Source: Ignavibacteria bacterium UBA2373
GTDB taxonomy: Bacteria; Bacteroidota; Ignavibacteria; Kapaibacteriales; UBA961
DNA: 30,490 bases
NCBI GenBank assembly: GCA_002344005.1
Contig: DDTD01000100.1
Location: forward strand, 1-30,490
Reading direction: 5' to 3'
The notes below the pieces were generated by a model. It was given only the letters and a program-made list of their open reading frames with translations. It had not been told where the DNA came from and did no database searches. Below, piece by piece: positions 9,055 through 17,572 of the stretch; positions within the stretch are counted from its first letter, which is position 1; every line of letters starts with the position of its first letter. Both the position numbers and the translations under genes were made by a program.

Positions 9055-10311
9055 TTATCCTATAAACTCTGATCTAAGAGTTTCGCTACCGTCTTCCATG
9101 TTTTTGACCTTATACTGTTTTGATTTTATTTCTTCCTCACCGATGACAATCACCGTTTTTGCTCCAATTTTATTTGCTTCACGCATTTGAGCTTTTAAGG
9201 AACGATATTGGAGATCGGTGATGACTGATATGTTGTTTTGTCGCATTTTCATCGCCATCGTTTGCACAACTTCACCTACTGTTTTATCCATTGCAATGAT
9301 ATAACAGTCAATAGTGGGAAGCGTAAAGATTTCGGGTCTGATTTTTTGCAGAATCATAATAATACGATCCATACCCAAGGAAAATCCGACTGAAGGTGTA
9401 TGTTTACCGCCAAAATATTCAAACATGGAGTCATATCTGCCACCCCCGCCAAGGGCATCTTGCGATCCTAAATCTGAACTTGTAAATTCAAACACTGTGT
9501 GAGAATAATAATCTAAGCCGCGGACAAGTGATTGAGTAATAGTGTAAGAATAACCATTAGCTTCGAGAATGGAAAGTACTTTTGTAAAATGCTGTTTACT
9601 TTCCTCAGATAAATAGTCGGAGAGAATGGGAGCATCTTTTAGTATGGCTTTGTCACCTCGATCTTTTGAATCAAGAATTCTCAAAGGATTTTTCGTTAAT
9701 CGTACTTGGCTGTCATGGGATAATAATTCTTTTTTCTCTTCAAGATATTGTACCAATGCTTGCACATATTGTTCACGGCAGCCTGCTGTACCAAGTGTAT
9801 TGATATGCAGTGTGTATTGCGATAAACCTAATTCTTGTAAGACCATTGCCGCAAACATAATTAATTCTGCATCAGATTCGGGCGAAGAGGCATTATAGCA
9901 CTCAGCACCACATTGATAAAATTGGCGAAAGCGTCCCGCTTGTGGTCTTTCATAGCGAAATTGCGGACCTATATACCATAGCCGTTGTAATTGACCTGTG
10001 GCAGTCAAATTATGTTGTACGGCTGCTCTCACAGCACCGGCTGTCATCTCGGGGCGCAGTGTAAGAGAGTATTTTTCACCTTTGTCTTGAAATGAATACA
10101 TCTCTTTACTTACAACATCCGTATTTTCTCCGATGACACGAGAAAACACTTCTGTATGTTCAAAAATAGGTGTACGAATTTCTTGATACCCAAAACGTTG
10201 TGCTACTTCTGAAAACACTTTTTCAAGAAATTGCCACCCCACAATTTGATCGGGTAATAAATCACGTGTTCCACGTGGTGATTGAATATTTTTTTGAGAA
10301 GTATTTTCCAT
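9055..10311 (-). CDS. hisS: histidyl-tRNA synthetase
   Basis: The 418-residue class II synthetase charges tRNA-His with histidine in the cytoplasm. It shows RGTRDLLPDQ near the N-terminus, motif 2 at 115-137 (FRYERPQAGRFRQF), the histidine-binding segment RGLDYYSHTVFEF at 264-276, GGGGRYD at 288-294 and motif 3 (SVGFSLGMDRI) at 307-317. The C-terminal anticodon-binding domain follows. The length fits the bacterial family. The ATG lies six bases after the stop codon of the upstream amidohydrolase gene and has no clear ribosome binding site, so translation may be coupled. Confidence 0.97.
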   Translation of the reverse strand: MENTSQKNIQSPRGTRDLLPDQIVGWQFLEKVFSEVAQRFGYQEIRTPIFEHTEVFSRVIGENTDVVSKEMYSFQDKGEKYSLTLRPEMTAGAVRAAVQHNLTATGQLQRLWYIGPQFRYERPQAGRFRQFYQCGAECYNASSPESDAELIMFAAMVLQELGLSQYTLHINTLGTAGCREQYVQALVQYLEEKKELLSHDSQVRLTKNPLRILDSKDRGDKAILKDAPILSDYLSEESKQHFTKVLSILEANGYSYTITQSLVRGLDYYSHTVFEFTSSDLGSQDALGGGGRYDSMFEYFGGKHTPSVGFSLGMDRIIMILQKIRPEIFTLPTIDCYIIAMDKTVGEVVQTMAMKMRQNNISVITDLQYRSLKAQMREANKIGAKTVIVIGEEEIKSKQYKVKNMEDGSETLRSEFIG

Positions 10312-10317
10312 AGTATT

Positions 10318-11847
10318 TTACAGAAGTTGATTTGAAAAACGTCGAACTCCGGCAGTATAAGTCGCCAGTATTTGTGCATCAGCAATTGTTTCTTCTGCAC
10401 ATTCAAGAATATTTGTATCCAATACAGTGAAATCAGCATCAAATTTAGTATCTAACAGCCCACGTCTATATTCATTACCTGAAAGATAATGTGCGTGAGT
10501 TGTATATGCCCTTAATGCTTCTCTACGTGATATTTTTTCATGACTTTGCCAAGAATTAGAGCCATTAAAGGGTATGCGTCTGATAAATGCATCTAAACCG
10601 GCGATAGAATTGCCTGATTCAATTGGAAAATCTGAACCTCCGCCAATAATTGTTCCGTTTTTCAATAGTGAATTATATGGATAACTGTAAAAGCATCGTT
10701 CGGCTAATCGTTGTTCAGCCATAGTCGCATCACTAATACAATGAATAGGTTGCACGGCTGCAAAAACGCCTAATGAATTGAATCGTGCATAATCAGAGGG
10801 GTGTACAATTTGTGCATGTTCAACCCGTAAAATATATTCTTCTTTTTTATATCCTTCATTTCGTAATCGTTCATAGACATCTAATACCATACGATTTGCA
10901 GCGTCGCCAATAGCATGTGTGGCTATTTGCCATCCAGAATCTAAACCGGATTTTGCTTTTTGATAGAGTGTTTCGGCATCAATCAAAAATAAACCGAGAG
11001 TTTTTGCATCGGAATACTGTTCCAATAAAGCAGCTCCGCGAGAACCTAATGCGCCATCAGCATAAAATTTTATTCCTGCAACTTGTAAAAATTCCCCGAC
11101 AGCGGGTAATAAATTTTCAATATCCCATTCATCATTTTGTGCTGACACATAACTGATAACGCGAATTGGGAGTGTACCGGCTTCTGCCATTTCTCGGAAG
11201 AAAGGGAGATAACGAGGATGCACGTCCATATCATGTACTTCGGTTAATCCCCATGCAGCACATTGTTTTGTTGCTGACAATATTCTCTTTTGAATTTCGG
11301 CATCAGAAAATGAAGGAATATATTTTTTCACTAAATCCATAGCATTGTCAATAAGAATGCCTGTCGGATTACCATCCTCGTCAATACTTATTGAGCCGCC
11401 ATGGGGATTCGTAGGGTAGGAGTGAATATTTGCAATCGCTAAAGCTGCCGAATTAACCCATGCAGCATGTCCGTCCGCACGGCTTAGATATACCGGATTA
11501 TTGGGAAAATATTTATCAAGTATTTTTTTATCCGGAAATTCCGGTTTATTCCATAATTCTTGGTTCCATCCCATGCCGACATACCATGAATCATTCGTCG
11601 GAGAAGCTGTTAGAAGAATATCAATACATTCTTCAGCACTTTTGCAATGGTATAGTGCAATGCCATTCAACCGTGCGCCAAGTCCGAATATATGGGCATG
11701 GGTATCGGTAAATCCGGGATATAACCAACCATTGGGATAATGGTGTGTGTCGCGTTCCGTAATAATGGTGATGCCGCCACTTTGGGGAATTTGTGAAGTA
11801 ATGCGACCTCGTTCTGCCGTAATTGTTCCTTGAAAGGGAAAATTCAT
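10318..11847 (-). CDS. YtcJ-type amidohydrolase
   Basis: The 509-residue protein belongs to the amidohydrolase superfamily, subgroup amidohydrolase 3 (YtcJ-like). It shows the metal-binding TDTHAH at 47-52, then FYADGALGSRGA, ATHAIGDAANR, RVEHAQ and GGGSDFPIES, in the normal order for this subgroup. Such enzymes hydrolyse amide or related bonds using bound metal; the substrate here is unknown. There is no signal peptide, so it should be cytoplasmic. It sits between the ferredoxin gene upstream and hisS downstream. No promoter was seen in the 95-base gap before it, which holds the ferredoxin terminator, so it may depend on read-through. Confidence 0.9.
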   Translation of the reverse strand: MNFPFQGTITAERGRITSQIPQSGGITIITERDTHHYPNGWLYPGFTDTHAHIFGLGARLNGIALYHCKSAEECIDILLTASPTNDSWYVGMGWNQELWNKPEFPDKKILDKYFPNNPVYLSRADGHAAWVNSAALAIANIHSYPTNPHGGSISIDEDGNPTGILIDNAMDLVKKYIPSFSDAEIQKRILSATKQCAAWGLTEVHDMDVHPRYLPFFREMAEAGTLPIRVISYVSAQNDEWDIENLLPAVGEFLQVAGIKFYADGALGSRGAALLEQYSDAKTLGLFLIDAETLYQKAKSGLDSGWQIATHAIGDAANRMVLDVYERLRNEGYKKEEYILRVEHAQIVHPSDYARFNSLGVFAAVQPIHCISDATMAEQRLAERCFYSYPYNSLLKNGTIIGGGSDFPIESGNSIAGLDAFIRRIPFNGSNSWQSHEKISRREALRAYTTHAHYLSGNEYRRGLLDTKFDADFTVLDTNILECAEETIADAQILATYTAGVRRFSNQLL

Positions 11848-11890
11848 AGTTCTCAGATTGAATAATATGCGATAAAGAAGAAAGGTATTC

Positions 11891-11920
11891 TAAAAAAAAA
11901 GCCGATATAGAAATACCGGC
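11891..11920 (-). terminator. intrinsic terminator of the ferredoxin gene
   Basis: On the minus strand an eight-pair stem, gccggtat and atatcggc (11913-11920 with 11901-11908, one G-U pair, loop ttct), is followed by nine T. It lies 22 bases after the ferredoxin stop codon and separates that gene from the amidohydrolase. Confidence 0.85.
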
Positions 11921-11942
11921 TCATAGACTCATTGTTCATCTG

Positions 11943-12290
11943 TTAATTTCTTAGGCGGGTTGTATCAATAGAGTTAAGATATTCAACTTTTTCAAGTAAT
12001 TTTTCATCTGTTTCCACATTGTTAGGGTCAGGTAAACAACAGTCCACTGGACACACTGCCGCGCATTGTGGTTCATCATGAAAACCTTTGCATTCCGTGC
12101 ATTTATCAGGTACAATATAATAATAGTCTGCTGACCAGAACTCACCCTTAAAACCACCGGGAGAAGTAGAATCAGAGAATTGGTCTTCGCCAAGTTTCCA
12201 CACCGCGCCGGCTTCATAGATGGCAGTGTTTGGACATTCCGGTTCACATGCACCGCAGTTTATACAGTCAGAAGTTATGTAGATTGCCAT
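11943..12290 (-). CDS. 2[4Fe-4S] ferredoxin with long loop insertions
   Basis: The 115-residue electron carrier binds two [4Fe-4S] clusters. Cluster I ligands lie in C9-x2-C12-x2-C15 with C19 before Pro; cluster II uses C64-x2-C67, an eight-residue insertion, C76 and C80 before Pro. The insertion between ligands two and three recalls the Allochromatium (Alvin) type of ferredoxin, known for very low potentials. There is also an unusually long segment of about 40 residues between the two halves (GEDQFSDSTSPGG is its middle), a layout I have seen in Bacteroidota ferredoxins. A good AAGGAAA site precedes the ATG. The electron partner is not evident from the neighbours. Confidence 0.93.
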   Translation of the reverse strand: MAIYITSDCINCGACEPECPNTAIYEAGAVWKLGEDQFSDSTSPGGFKGEFWSADYYYIVPDKCTECKGFHDEPQCAAVCPVDCCLPDPNNVETDEKLLEKVEYLNSIDTTRLRN

Positions 12291-12324
12291 TGTATTTCCT
12301 TATGAGTATATGAAAGTATTGATA

Positions 12325-12332
12325 CAAAAATA
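12325..12332 (-). promoter_or_regulatory. possible -7 element for the ferredoxin gene
   Basis: TATTTTTG on the minus strand matches TAnnTTTG and lies 35 bases before the ferredoxin ATG. It is identical to the -7 element of the HU promoter. No TTTG was found 19-20 bases upstream, so support is partial. Confidence 0.4.
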
Positions 12333-12493
12333 AGGTAAATGTACTGTATTATCCATAGTAGCATACAAAAAAACGTTGAGTACATCAAGTGTTCTACATT
12401 GACTGTGGACATTGGTAAAAGTACAGTTTTTGTTGCAGAAGTGCTATATTTCAGCATAAAACCAGATAAAATCACAATTTGTGCATTGTTTTT

Positions 12494-12525
12494 TTTGATG
12501 ACTTCAATGAAAACATCTATTTTTG
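12494..12525 (+). promoter_or_regulatory. Bacteroidota-type promoter for the HU gene
   Basis: TTTG at 12494-12497 is followed after 20 bases by TATTTTTG at 12518-12525, a full match to TTTG-N19/20-TAnnTTTG. It lies about 50 bases before the HU ATG. Confidence 0.65.
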
Positions 12526-12577
12526 CGAACTCAAACCTTACATCATTCAATTTCTTATCATTTTACAGGATTCATAC

Positions 12578-13039
12578 ATGAATAGACAAGAACTTATTGC
12601 TATTGCTTCAGACAAAGCCGGCTTGAGCAAAGTACAAACAGAAGCTGCTCTTTCAAGTATTGTGGAAACAATTACAAGTGCTATGGCAGCGGGTGACCAA
12701 GTGTCATTAGTTGGTTTTGGTACATTTAAGGTGTCTAAACGCGCAGCGCGTATTGGGCATAATCCACGTACTGGCGAAAAAATTAAAATTGCGGCTCGTG
12801 CTATGCCAAAATTTGATGCAGGTAAAACTCTCAAAGATAAAATGAATGCTCCTAAAAAAGCAGCTAAAGCCGCTGCTAAACCGGCAGCCAAAGCTGCACC
12901 GGTCAAAGCCGCCGCCAAGCCGGCAGCCAAAGCCGCTCCGGTCAAAGCCGTTGCTAAACCGGCAGCCAAAGCCGCTCCGGTCAAAGCCGCCGCTAAACCG
13001 GCAGCCAAAGCCGCTCCAGCTAAAGGGAAGAAAAAATAA
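12578..13039 (+). CDS. HU-family DNA-binding protein with Lys/Ala/Pro-rich tail
   Basis: The 153-residue protein bends and compacts DNA. Residues 1-90 form a complete HU/IHF domain, including GFGTFKVSKRAARIGHNP, the beta arm that inserts into the minor groove. Residues about 91-153 are a histone H1-like tail made of four near-exact 13-residue units (KAAAKPAAKAAPV) and a final KGKKK. Such tails are known in some HU proteins and in eukaryotic H1. I chose the ATG at 12578 because agga lies seven bases upstream and the protein then begins MNRQEL as HU proteins do; a longer upstream frame would overlap the promoter. A strong terminator follows. Confidence 0.93.
   Translation: MNRQELIAIASDKAGLSKVQTEAALSSIVETITSAMAAGDQVSLVGFGTFKVSKRAARIGHNPRTGEKIKIAARAMPKFDAGKTLKDKMNAPKKAAKAAAKPAAKAAPVKAAAKPAAKAAPVKAVAKPAAKAAPVKAAAKPAAKAAPAKGKKK
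12866..13021 (+). repeat. four 39-bp tandem units encoding the HU tail
   Basis: The units lie at 12866-12904, 12905-12943, 12944-12982 and 12983-13021. They differ mostly at third codon positions (gcc, gct and gca for Ala), which indicates selection on the protein while the DNA drifts. Confidence 0.92.
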
Positions 13040-13055
13040 TCGCTCAACAAATCAT

Positions 13056-13085
13056 AGCCGTTCATTTTGAGCGGCTTTTTTTTTA
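13056..13085 (+). terminator. intrinsic terminator between HU and pyrB
   Basis: A nine-pair stem (13056-13064 with 13068-13076, one G-U pair, loop ttt) is followed by about nine T. It ends 12 bases before the pyrB ATG, so it either ends HU transcripts only or controls entry into pyrB. Confidence 0.88.
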
Positions 13086-13097
13086 TCGGTAATTTTT

Positions 13098-14036
13098 ATG
13101 GCATTTGCGCGTATGATTCAATATACACAAAAACATCTTTTAGGAATACAGACATTATCAAAGGAAGATATTTATTGTATTTTTCAATCTGCAAAGTTTT
13201 TTTCTCATTCAGGTATTCATGCATCCCAGCGGTTTTCTTATTTACAAGGTAAAACTGTTGTGTTGGGTTTTTTCGAGTCAAGCACACGCACACGATGTTC
13301 CTTTGAATTAGCTGCAAAGCGATTAGGTGCAGAAACTCTTTTGTTTCAGCCACAAGGAAGCAGTTTGGAGAAAGGAGAAACGTTGCTTGATACCTTAGAA
13401 ACAATTGATGCGATGGGAGTGGATATTTGGGTAGTTCGTCATTCGATTAATGGTTCTATTGAACTGATGTCAAATAATAGTCCAAACGTTTTTATTAATG
13501 CCGGTGAAGGTAATAATGAGCATCCGACCCAAGCTCTACTTGATGGTTTTACACTGTTAGAAAAATTTGATACCTTAGAAGGAAAAAGAATTTGTATTGT
13601 CGGTGATATTTTGCATAGCAGAGTAGCGCGTTCGGATATTTATCTTTTTCAAAAGTTAGGTGCAGAAGTAGCATTATGCGGTCCGGATATATTTATGCCT
13701 GATATACATGAATTTGCGGATATTCGCAGGTTTTCAACTATAGAAGAGTCTGTTGAATGGGCTGATGCCATCAATATGTTGCGGATTCAAAAAGAACGCA
13801 TTGTTGATAAAACGATACCAACCGCAGAGGAGTATAATAGATTGTTCGGTTTACGTATGAAACATATACAAAGCAAACCTACTATTGTCATTATGCATCC
13901 AGGTCCTGCAAATTATGGTATCGAGATTGACCACGAGGTGGCACATTCGCCTCAATCAGTGATTCAAAGACAAGTGCGTAATGGTGTTGCTGTGCGTATG
14001 GCTGTACTTACACTGTTATCAAATCTTAATATGTAA
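13098..14036 (+). CDS. pyrB: aspartate carbamoyltransferase catalytic chain
   Basis: The 312-residue enzyme joins carbamoyl phosphate and aspartate, the first committed step of pyrimidine synthesis. It shows the carbamoyl-phosphate loop SSTRTR at 61-66, the mobile-loop SSLEKGETLLDT with K92, HPTQALLDG at 142-150, HSRVARSD at 173-180 and MHPGPANYGIEI at 266-277. HSRVARS and the last motif separate it from ornithine carbamoyltransferase. The start may be Met1 (13098) or Met6 (13113); neither has a clear ribosome binding site. No separate promoter fits between the HU terminator and the start. The gene is followed by a long hairpin and then carB; no pyrI regulatory chain is present in the window. 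Confidence 0.95.
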   Translation: MAFARMIQYTQKHLLGIQTLSKEDIYCIFQSAKFFSHSGIHASQRFSYLQGKTVVLGFFESSTRTRCSFELAAKRLGAETLLFQPQGSSLEKGETLLDTLETIDAMGVDIWVVRHSINGSIELMSNNSPNVFINAGEGNNEHPTQALLDGFTLLEKFDTLEGKRICIVGDILHSRVARSDIYLFQKLGAEVALCGPDIFMPDIHEFADIRRFSTIEESVEWADAINMLRIQKERIVDKTIPTAEEYNRLFGLRMKHIQSKPTIVIMHPGPANYGIEIDHEVAHSPQSVIQRQVRNGVAVRMAVLTLLSNLNM

Positions 14037-14044
14037 AGCTCACT

Positions 14045-14106
14045 GTTCTACTCTGATTATGAAGAACTTTTCATGTGTTTAGTCTTGTGTATAATCATAG
14101 TAGAAC
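14045..14106 (+). promoter_or_regulatory. long hairpin in the pyrB-carB gap
   Basis: Bases 14045-14060 pair with 14091-14106 in 15 of 16 positions, enclosing a 30-base loop. The stem starts nine bases after the pyrB stop codon. No T run follows, so it is not a standard terminator; an RNA-stabilising or regulatory structure is possible. The sequence tataat at 14090-14095 lies in the right arm and could be chance. Confidence 0.5.
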
Positions 14107-14139
14107 AAAGAGATTACCAAGCTATGCTGGGTTGAACGG

Positions 14140-14166
14140 CAATTGTTGTAATTGTTTCAATTGGGC
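14140..14166 (+). repeat. three 9-bp units around CAATTG in the carB leader
   Basis: The units caattgttg, taattgttt and caattgggc follow each other with a strict nine-base period. They could be a repeated protein or RNA binding site in the leader of carB, or chance in AT-rich DNA. Confidence 0.4.
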
Positions 14167-14211
14167 TGCACAAGAGAGAAGCTTTTTAGTCTAATGACCT
14201 ACTAACTGAAG

Positions 14212-14241
14212 TTCCGCCGTAATTTTGCGGAAATTTTTTTT
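14212..14241 (+). terminator. intrinsic terminator just before carB, attenuator candidate
   Basis: The stem ttccgc (14212-14217) with gcggaa (14227-14232), loop of nine, is followed by A and eight T. It ends only 15 bases before the carB ATG. A terminator in this place would stop transcripts entering carB, which fits attenuation. No convincing antiterminator pairing was found by eye. Confidence 0.75.
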
Positions 14242-14256
14242 ACATACTATTTACAC

Positions 14257-17200
14257 ATGCCAAAAAGATCAGATATTCAAACTATACTTGTTATTGGTTC
14301 AGGACCTATTGTTATTGGGCAAGCCTGTGAATTTGATTACTCGGGTACGCAAGCCTGCAAAGTACTTAGAGATGAAGGATTTAGGGTTGTCTTAGTGAAT
14401 TCTAATCCTGCAACCATTATGACAGATCCTCATATCGCTGATGCCACGTATATCGAACCGATTACCTCAGATTACATAGAAGCTATCATTCAGAAAGAAA
14501 GACCGCAAGCAATTTTACCAACAATGGGGGGGCAAGTAGCACTGAATGCGGCTTTAGATCTTTATGAACGCGGGATTTTGGAAAAGTATAATGTAGAGTT
14601 AATCGGCTCGAAAGTAGAGTCAATTCGTAAAGCAGAAGACCGAGAGTTGTTTTTGGCTGCCATGCAAAGAATTGGTTTGGAAATGCCTATCGGAGCATTT
14701 GTCGAGGATTTTGACAAGGGGCTTGAATTAGTTGAACAGATTGGGTTTCCGGCAATTATTCGACCATCATTTACGCTTGGAGGCAGCGGTGGCGGGATTG
14801 CATACAATATGGAAGAATACCGAGAAAAACTGCGTGCAGGTTTGTTGGCAAGTCCCGTGAATCGTGTACTGGTTGAGGAATCTATACTTGGCTGGAAAGA
14901 GTATGAATTAGAAGTCATGCGAGATACAAAGGATAATTGTGTTATCGTATGCTCCATTGAAAATTTTGATCCGATGGGAGTTCACACTGGTGATTCTATT
15001 ACAGTTGCCCCCGCACAAACCTTAACCGATCGTGAATACCAAAGTATGCGCGATGCTGCTTTAGCAATTATGCGTGAAATTGGTGTGGAAACAGGAGGTT
15101 CTAATGTTCAATTTGCCGTCAATCCTCGTACAGGGCGCATGACTGTTATTGAAATGAATCCTCGCGTATCGAGAAGTTCTGCTCTCGCTTCTAAAGCCAC
15201 AGGATTCCCTATAGCAAAAATTGCTGCAAAATTGGCAATCGGCTATACATTAGATGAAATATTGAACGATATTACTAAAAAAACACCGGCATGTTTTGAG
15301 CCATCCATAGATTATGTTGTCACGAAAATACCGCGTTGGGATTTTGAAAAATTCCCCGAGGTTGATGATATACTCGGTGTTCAAATGAAATCTGTCGGTG
15401 AAGCAATGGCATTCGGCAGAACATTCAAGGAGTCATTGCAAAAAGCCATACGCAGTTTAGAGCAAAATAGATTTGGTTTCGGATTCGATAAAGAAGATTA
15501 TTTTGACAACAGTCAATTGAGTGAATATACGCATGAAAAATTGCGTGCAAGTTTACGAGTACGGCACTCACGTTCTCTATTTGATTTGTGTGATGCTCTG
15601 CGTTATGGTTATTCAACCAATGAAATTTTTGAATTAACAAAGTATGATCCGTGGTTTATTGAACAATGTCGCGAAATTGTGGATGCTGCATTATCATTAA
15701 GAAATCAGGTCCATAATGGAATAGATTTATTCTCAATTTCTACCGAAGAACTGCGATCATACAAGCAACTCGGATTTTCAGATGTACAATTAGCATGCAT
15801 TGGTAATAGCACCGAAGATAAAGTCAGACAATTACGAAAAAATCTTGGTGTAATTCCCGTATTTAAAACTGTTGATACATGTGCTGCGGAATTTGAATCC
15901 GAAACGCCATATCATTATTCAACGTATGAAGAAGAAAATGAATCTGTGCGCTCTGATAAGAAAAAAGTTATAATTCTTGCAAGCGGTCCTAATAGAATTG
16001 GTCAAGGAATTGAGTTCGATTATTGTTGTGTGCAAGGAGTTTTTGCAGCCCGCAAAGCAGGGTGGGAGGCAATTATGATAAATTGTAATCCTGAAACAGT
16101 TTCAACAGATTATGATACAACTAATAAATTGTATTTTGAACCACTGACATTTGAAGATGTCATGAGTGTTATTGATTTGGAGCAACCTGATGGAGTTATT
16201 GTGACATTCGGCGGACAAACTCCTTTACGTTTGTCACAGCGTTTGGTTAATGCAGGAGTGACTTTATTGGGGACTTCACCGGAAGGTATTGATTTAGCAG
16301 AAGATAGGAAGCGTTTTGGTGCATTGTTGGAAGAACTTGGCATACCCTGTCCACCTTGGGGAACGGTGACTACAGAAGAAGAAGCTGTTACTGTGGCGGC
16401 TCAAGTGGGCTATCCTGTCTTGGTTCGTCCCAGTTATGTATTAGGCGGGCGGGCAATGTTTATTTGTTATCGAGAAGAATCATTGCGCACAGCAATTCGG
16501 CGTGCATTGGAAGCATTTCCTGATCGTCCGGTATTAATTGATCATTTTCTTGAAAATGCGTATGAATTTGACGTTGATGCAGTTGCTGATGGCGAGCAAG
16601 TGGTCATAGGCGGCGTTATGCAGCATATTGAAGAAGCCGGTGTACACAGTGGTGATTCTTCGTGTGTTTTACCCCCATATACCATTACGAATGAGCAATT
16701 CGATATGCTCACATCATTTACAAAAAAATTAGCTAAACGGCTTAATGTCATTGGCTTGTTAAATATTCAATATGCCATGCAAAACGGCAATATTTATGTA
16801 ATCGAAGTCAATCCGCGTGCATCGAGAACAGTACCCTTTGTTGCTAAAGCAACAGGAGTGCAATTGGCGCAATTTGCCACAAGAATAATGTTGGGCGAAA
16901 AGATACAAGATTTAGGAATACGAGATTTTTCACTATCGGCAAAGCGTGTTGCAATTAAAGAATCCGTGTTCCCATTTATGAAATTTCAAAAGGCGAATGT
17001 ATTTCTTGGACCTGAAATGCGTTCCACCGGTGAAGTGATGGGGATTGATGTTTCTTTTGGTGCTGCCATAATTAAATCACATATTTCCAGTGGGAATAAA
17101 TTGCCGACACAAGGTATGGTCTTTATTTCTTTGAATAATCAAGATAAAACAAAAAGAGCAATTATGCTAGCAAAAGGATATCAAGAAGCCGGTTTTACTT

Positions 17201-17514
17201 TGTGTGCTACCACAGGCACTGCACGATTTTTACAAGAGAATGGTGTTGAAGCAATGACAGTTCTCAAGCATTATGAAGGCAGACCGAGTATTATTGATTT
17301 AATGAAAAGTGGTGAGGTAAGTATTGTCATAAATACGCCTTTAGGTGAAAATGCACGATATGATGAATATATCATGGGACAAACGGCAATGAGTTATAAA
17401 ATACCATTTTTTACTACTCTTGCCGCTGCTTCTGCATCCCTTGCGGGTATCAGCACATTACAAGAAACCAAAGGAATACCCTCCGTGAAATCTTTACAAG
17501 AATATTTTGGTTGA
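14257..17514 (+). CDS. carB: carbamoyl-phosphate synthase large subunit
   Basis: The 1085-residue subunit makes carbamoyl phosphate from bicarbonate, ammonia and two ATP, supplying pyrimidine and arginine synthesis. Two homologous ATP-grasp halves are present. The first starts with GSGPIVIGQACEFDYSGTQA near residue 14. The second starts near 570 with SGPNRIGQGIEFDY. Both hold the family's EMNPR/EVNPR segments (IEMNPRVSRSSALASKATG in the first). An MGS-like allosteric domain fills roughly 935-1085 and would be the site for UMP or ornithine control. Length is normal. The small subunit gene carA, which delivers ammonia from glutamine, is not in the window. The start lies directly after a terminator and lacks a Shine-Dalgarno site. 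Confidence 0.98.
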   Translation: MPKRSDIQTILVIGSGPIVIGQACEFDYSGTQACKVLRDEGFRVVLVNSNPATIMTDPHIADATYIEPITSDYIEAIIQKERPQAILPTMGGQVALNAALDLYERGILEKYNVELIGSKVESIRKAEDRELFLAAMQRIGLEMPIGAFVEDFDKGLELVEQIGFPAIIRPSFTLGGSGGGIAYNMEEYREKLRAGLLASPVNRVLVEESILGWKEYELEVMRDTKDNCVIVCSIENFDPMGVHTGDSITVAPAQTLTDREYQSMRDAALAIMREIGVETGGSNVQFAVNPRTGRMTVIEMNPRVSRSSALASKATGFPIAKIAAKLAIGYTLDEILNDITKKTPACFEPSIDYVVTKIPRWDFEKFPEVDDILGVQMKSVGEAMAFGRTFKESLQKAIRSLEQNRFGFGFDKEDYFDNSQLSEYTHEKLRASLRVRHSRSLFDLCDALRYGYSTNEIFELTKYDPWFIEQCREIVDAALSLRNQVHNGIDLFSISTEELRSYKQLGFSDVQLACIGNSTEDKVRQLRKNLGVIPVFKTVDTCAAEFESETPYHYSTYEEENESVRSDKKKVIILASGPNRIGQGIEFDYCCVQGVFAARKAGWEAIMINCNPETVSTDYDTTNKLYFEPLTFEDVMSVIDLEQPDGVIVTFGGQTPLRLSQRLVNAGVTLLGTSPEGIDLAEDRKRFGALLEELGIPCPPWGTVTTEEEAVTVAAQVGYPVLVRPSYVLGGRAMFICYREESLRTAIRRALEAFPDRPVLIDHFLENAYEFDVDAVADGEQVVIGGVMQHIEEAGVHSGDSSCVLPPYTITNEQFDMLTSFTKKLAKRLNVIGLLNIQYAMQNGNIYVIEVNPRASRTVPFVAKATGVQLAQFATRIMLGEKIQDLGIRDFSLSAKRVAIKESVFPFMKFQKANVFLGPEMRSTGEVMGIDVSFGAAIIKSHISSGNKLPTQGMVFISLNNQDKTKRAIMLAKGYQEAGFTLCATTGTARFLQENGVEAMTVLKHYEGRPSIIDLMKSGEVSIVINTPLGENARYDEYIMGQTAMSYKIPFFTTLAAASASLAGISTLQETKGIPSVKSLQEYFG

Positions 17515-17572
17515 ATTATGTTTGTAACGTTCAGTTTTATTCTTTTTTTGTTGTAATATTTAGACTTGCATT

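Noticed and set aside
12547..13065. Minus-strand frame of 172 codons opposite HU with Ala/Leu repeats
   Set aside because: It is the mirror of the HU tail repeats; the HU domain on the plus strand is unmistakable and has its own promoter, RBS and terminator.
13098..14036. Ornithine carbamoyltransferase (argF)
   Set aside because: HSRVARS and MHPGPANYGIEI are the aspartate carbamoyltransferase forms, and the neighbour is carB.
14090..14095. Sigma70-type TATAAT box before carB
   Set aside because: No -35 partner is present and the bases are part of a long hairpin arm; other promoters here follow the TAnnTTTG pattern.
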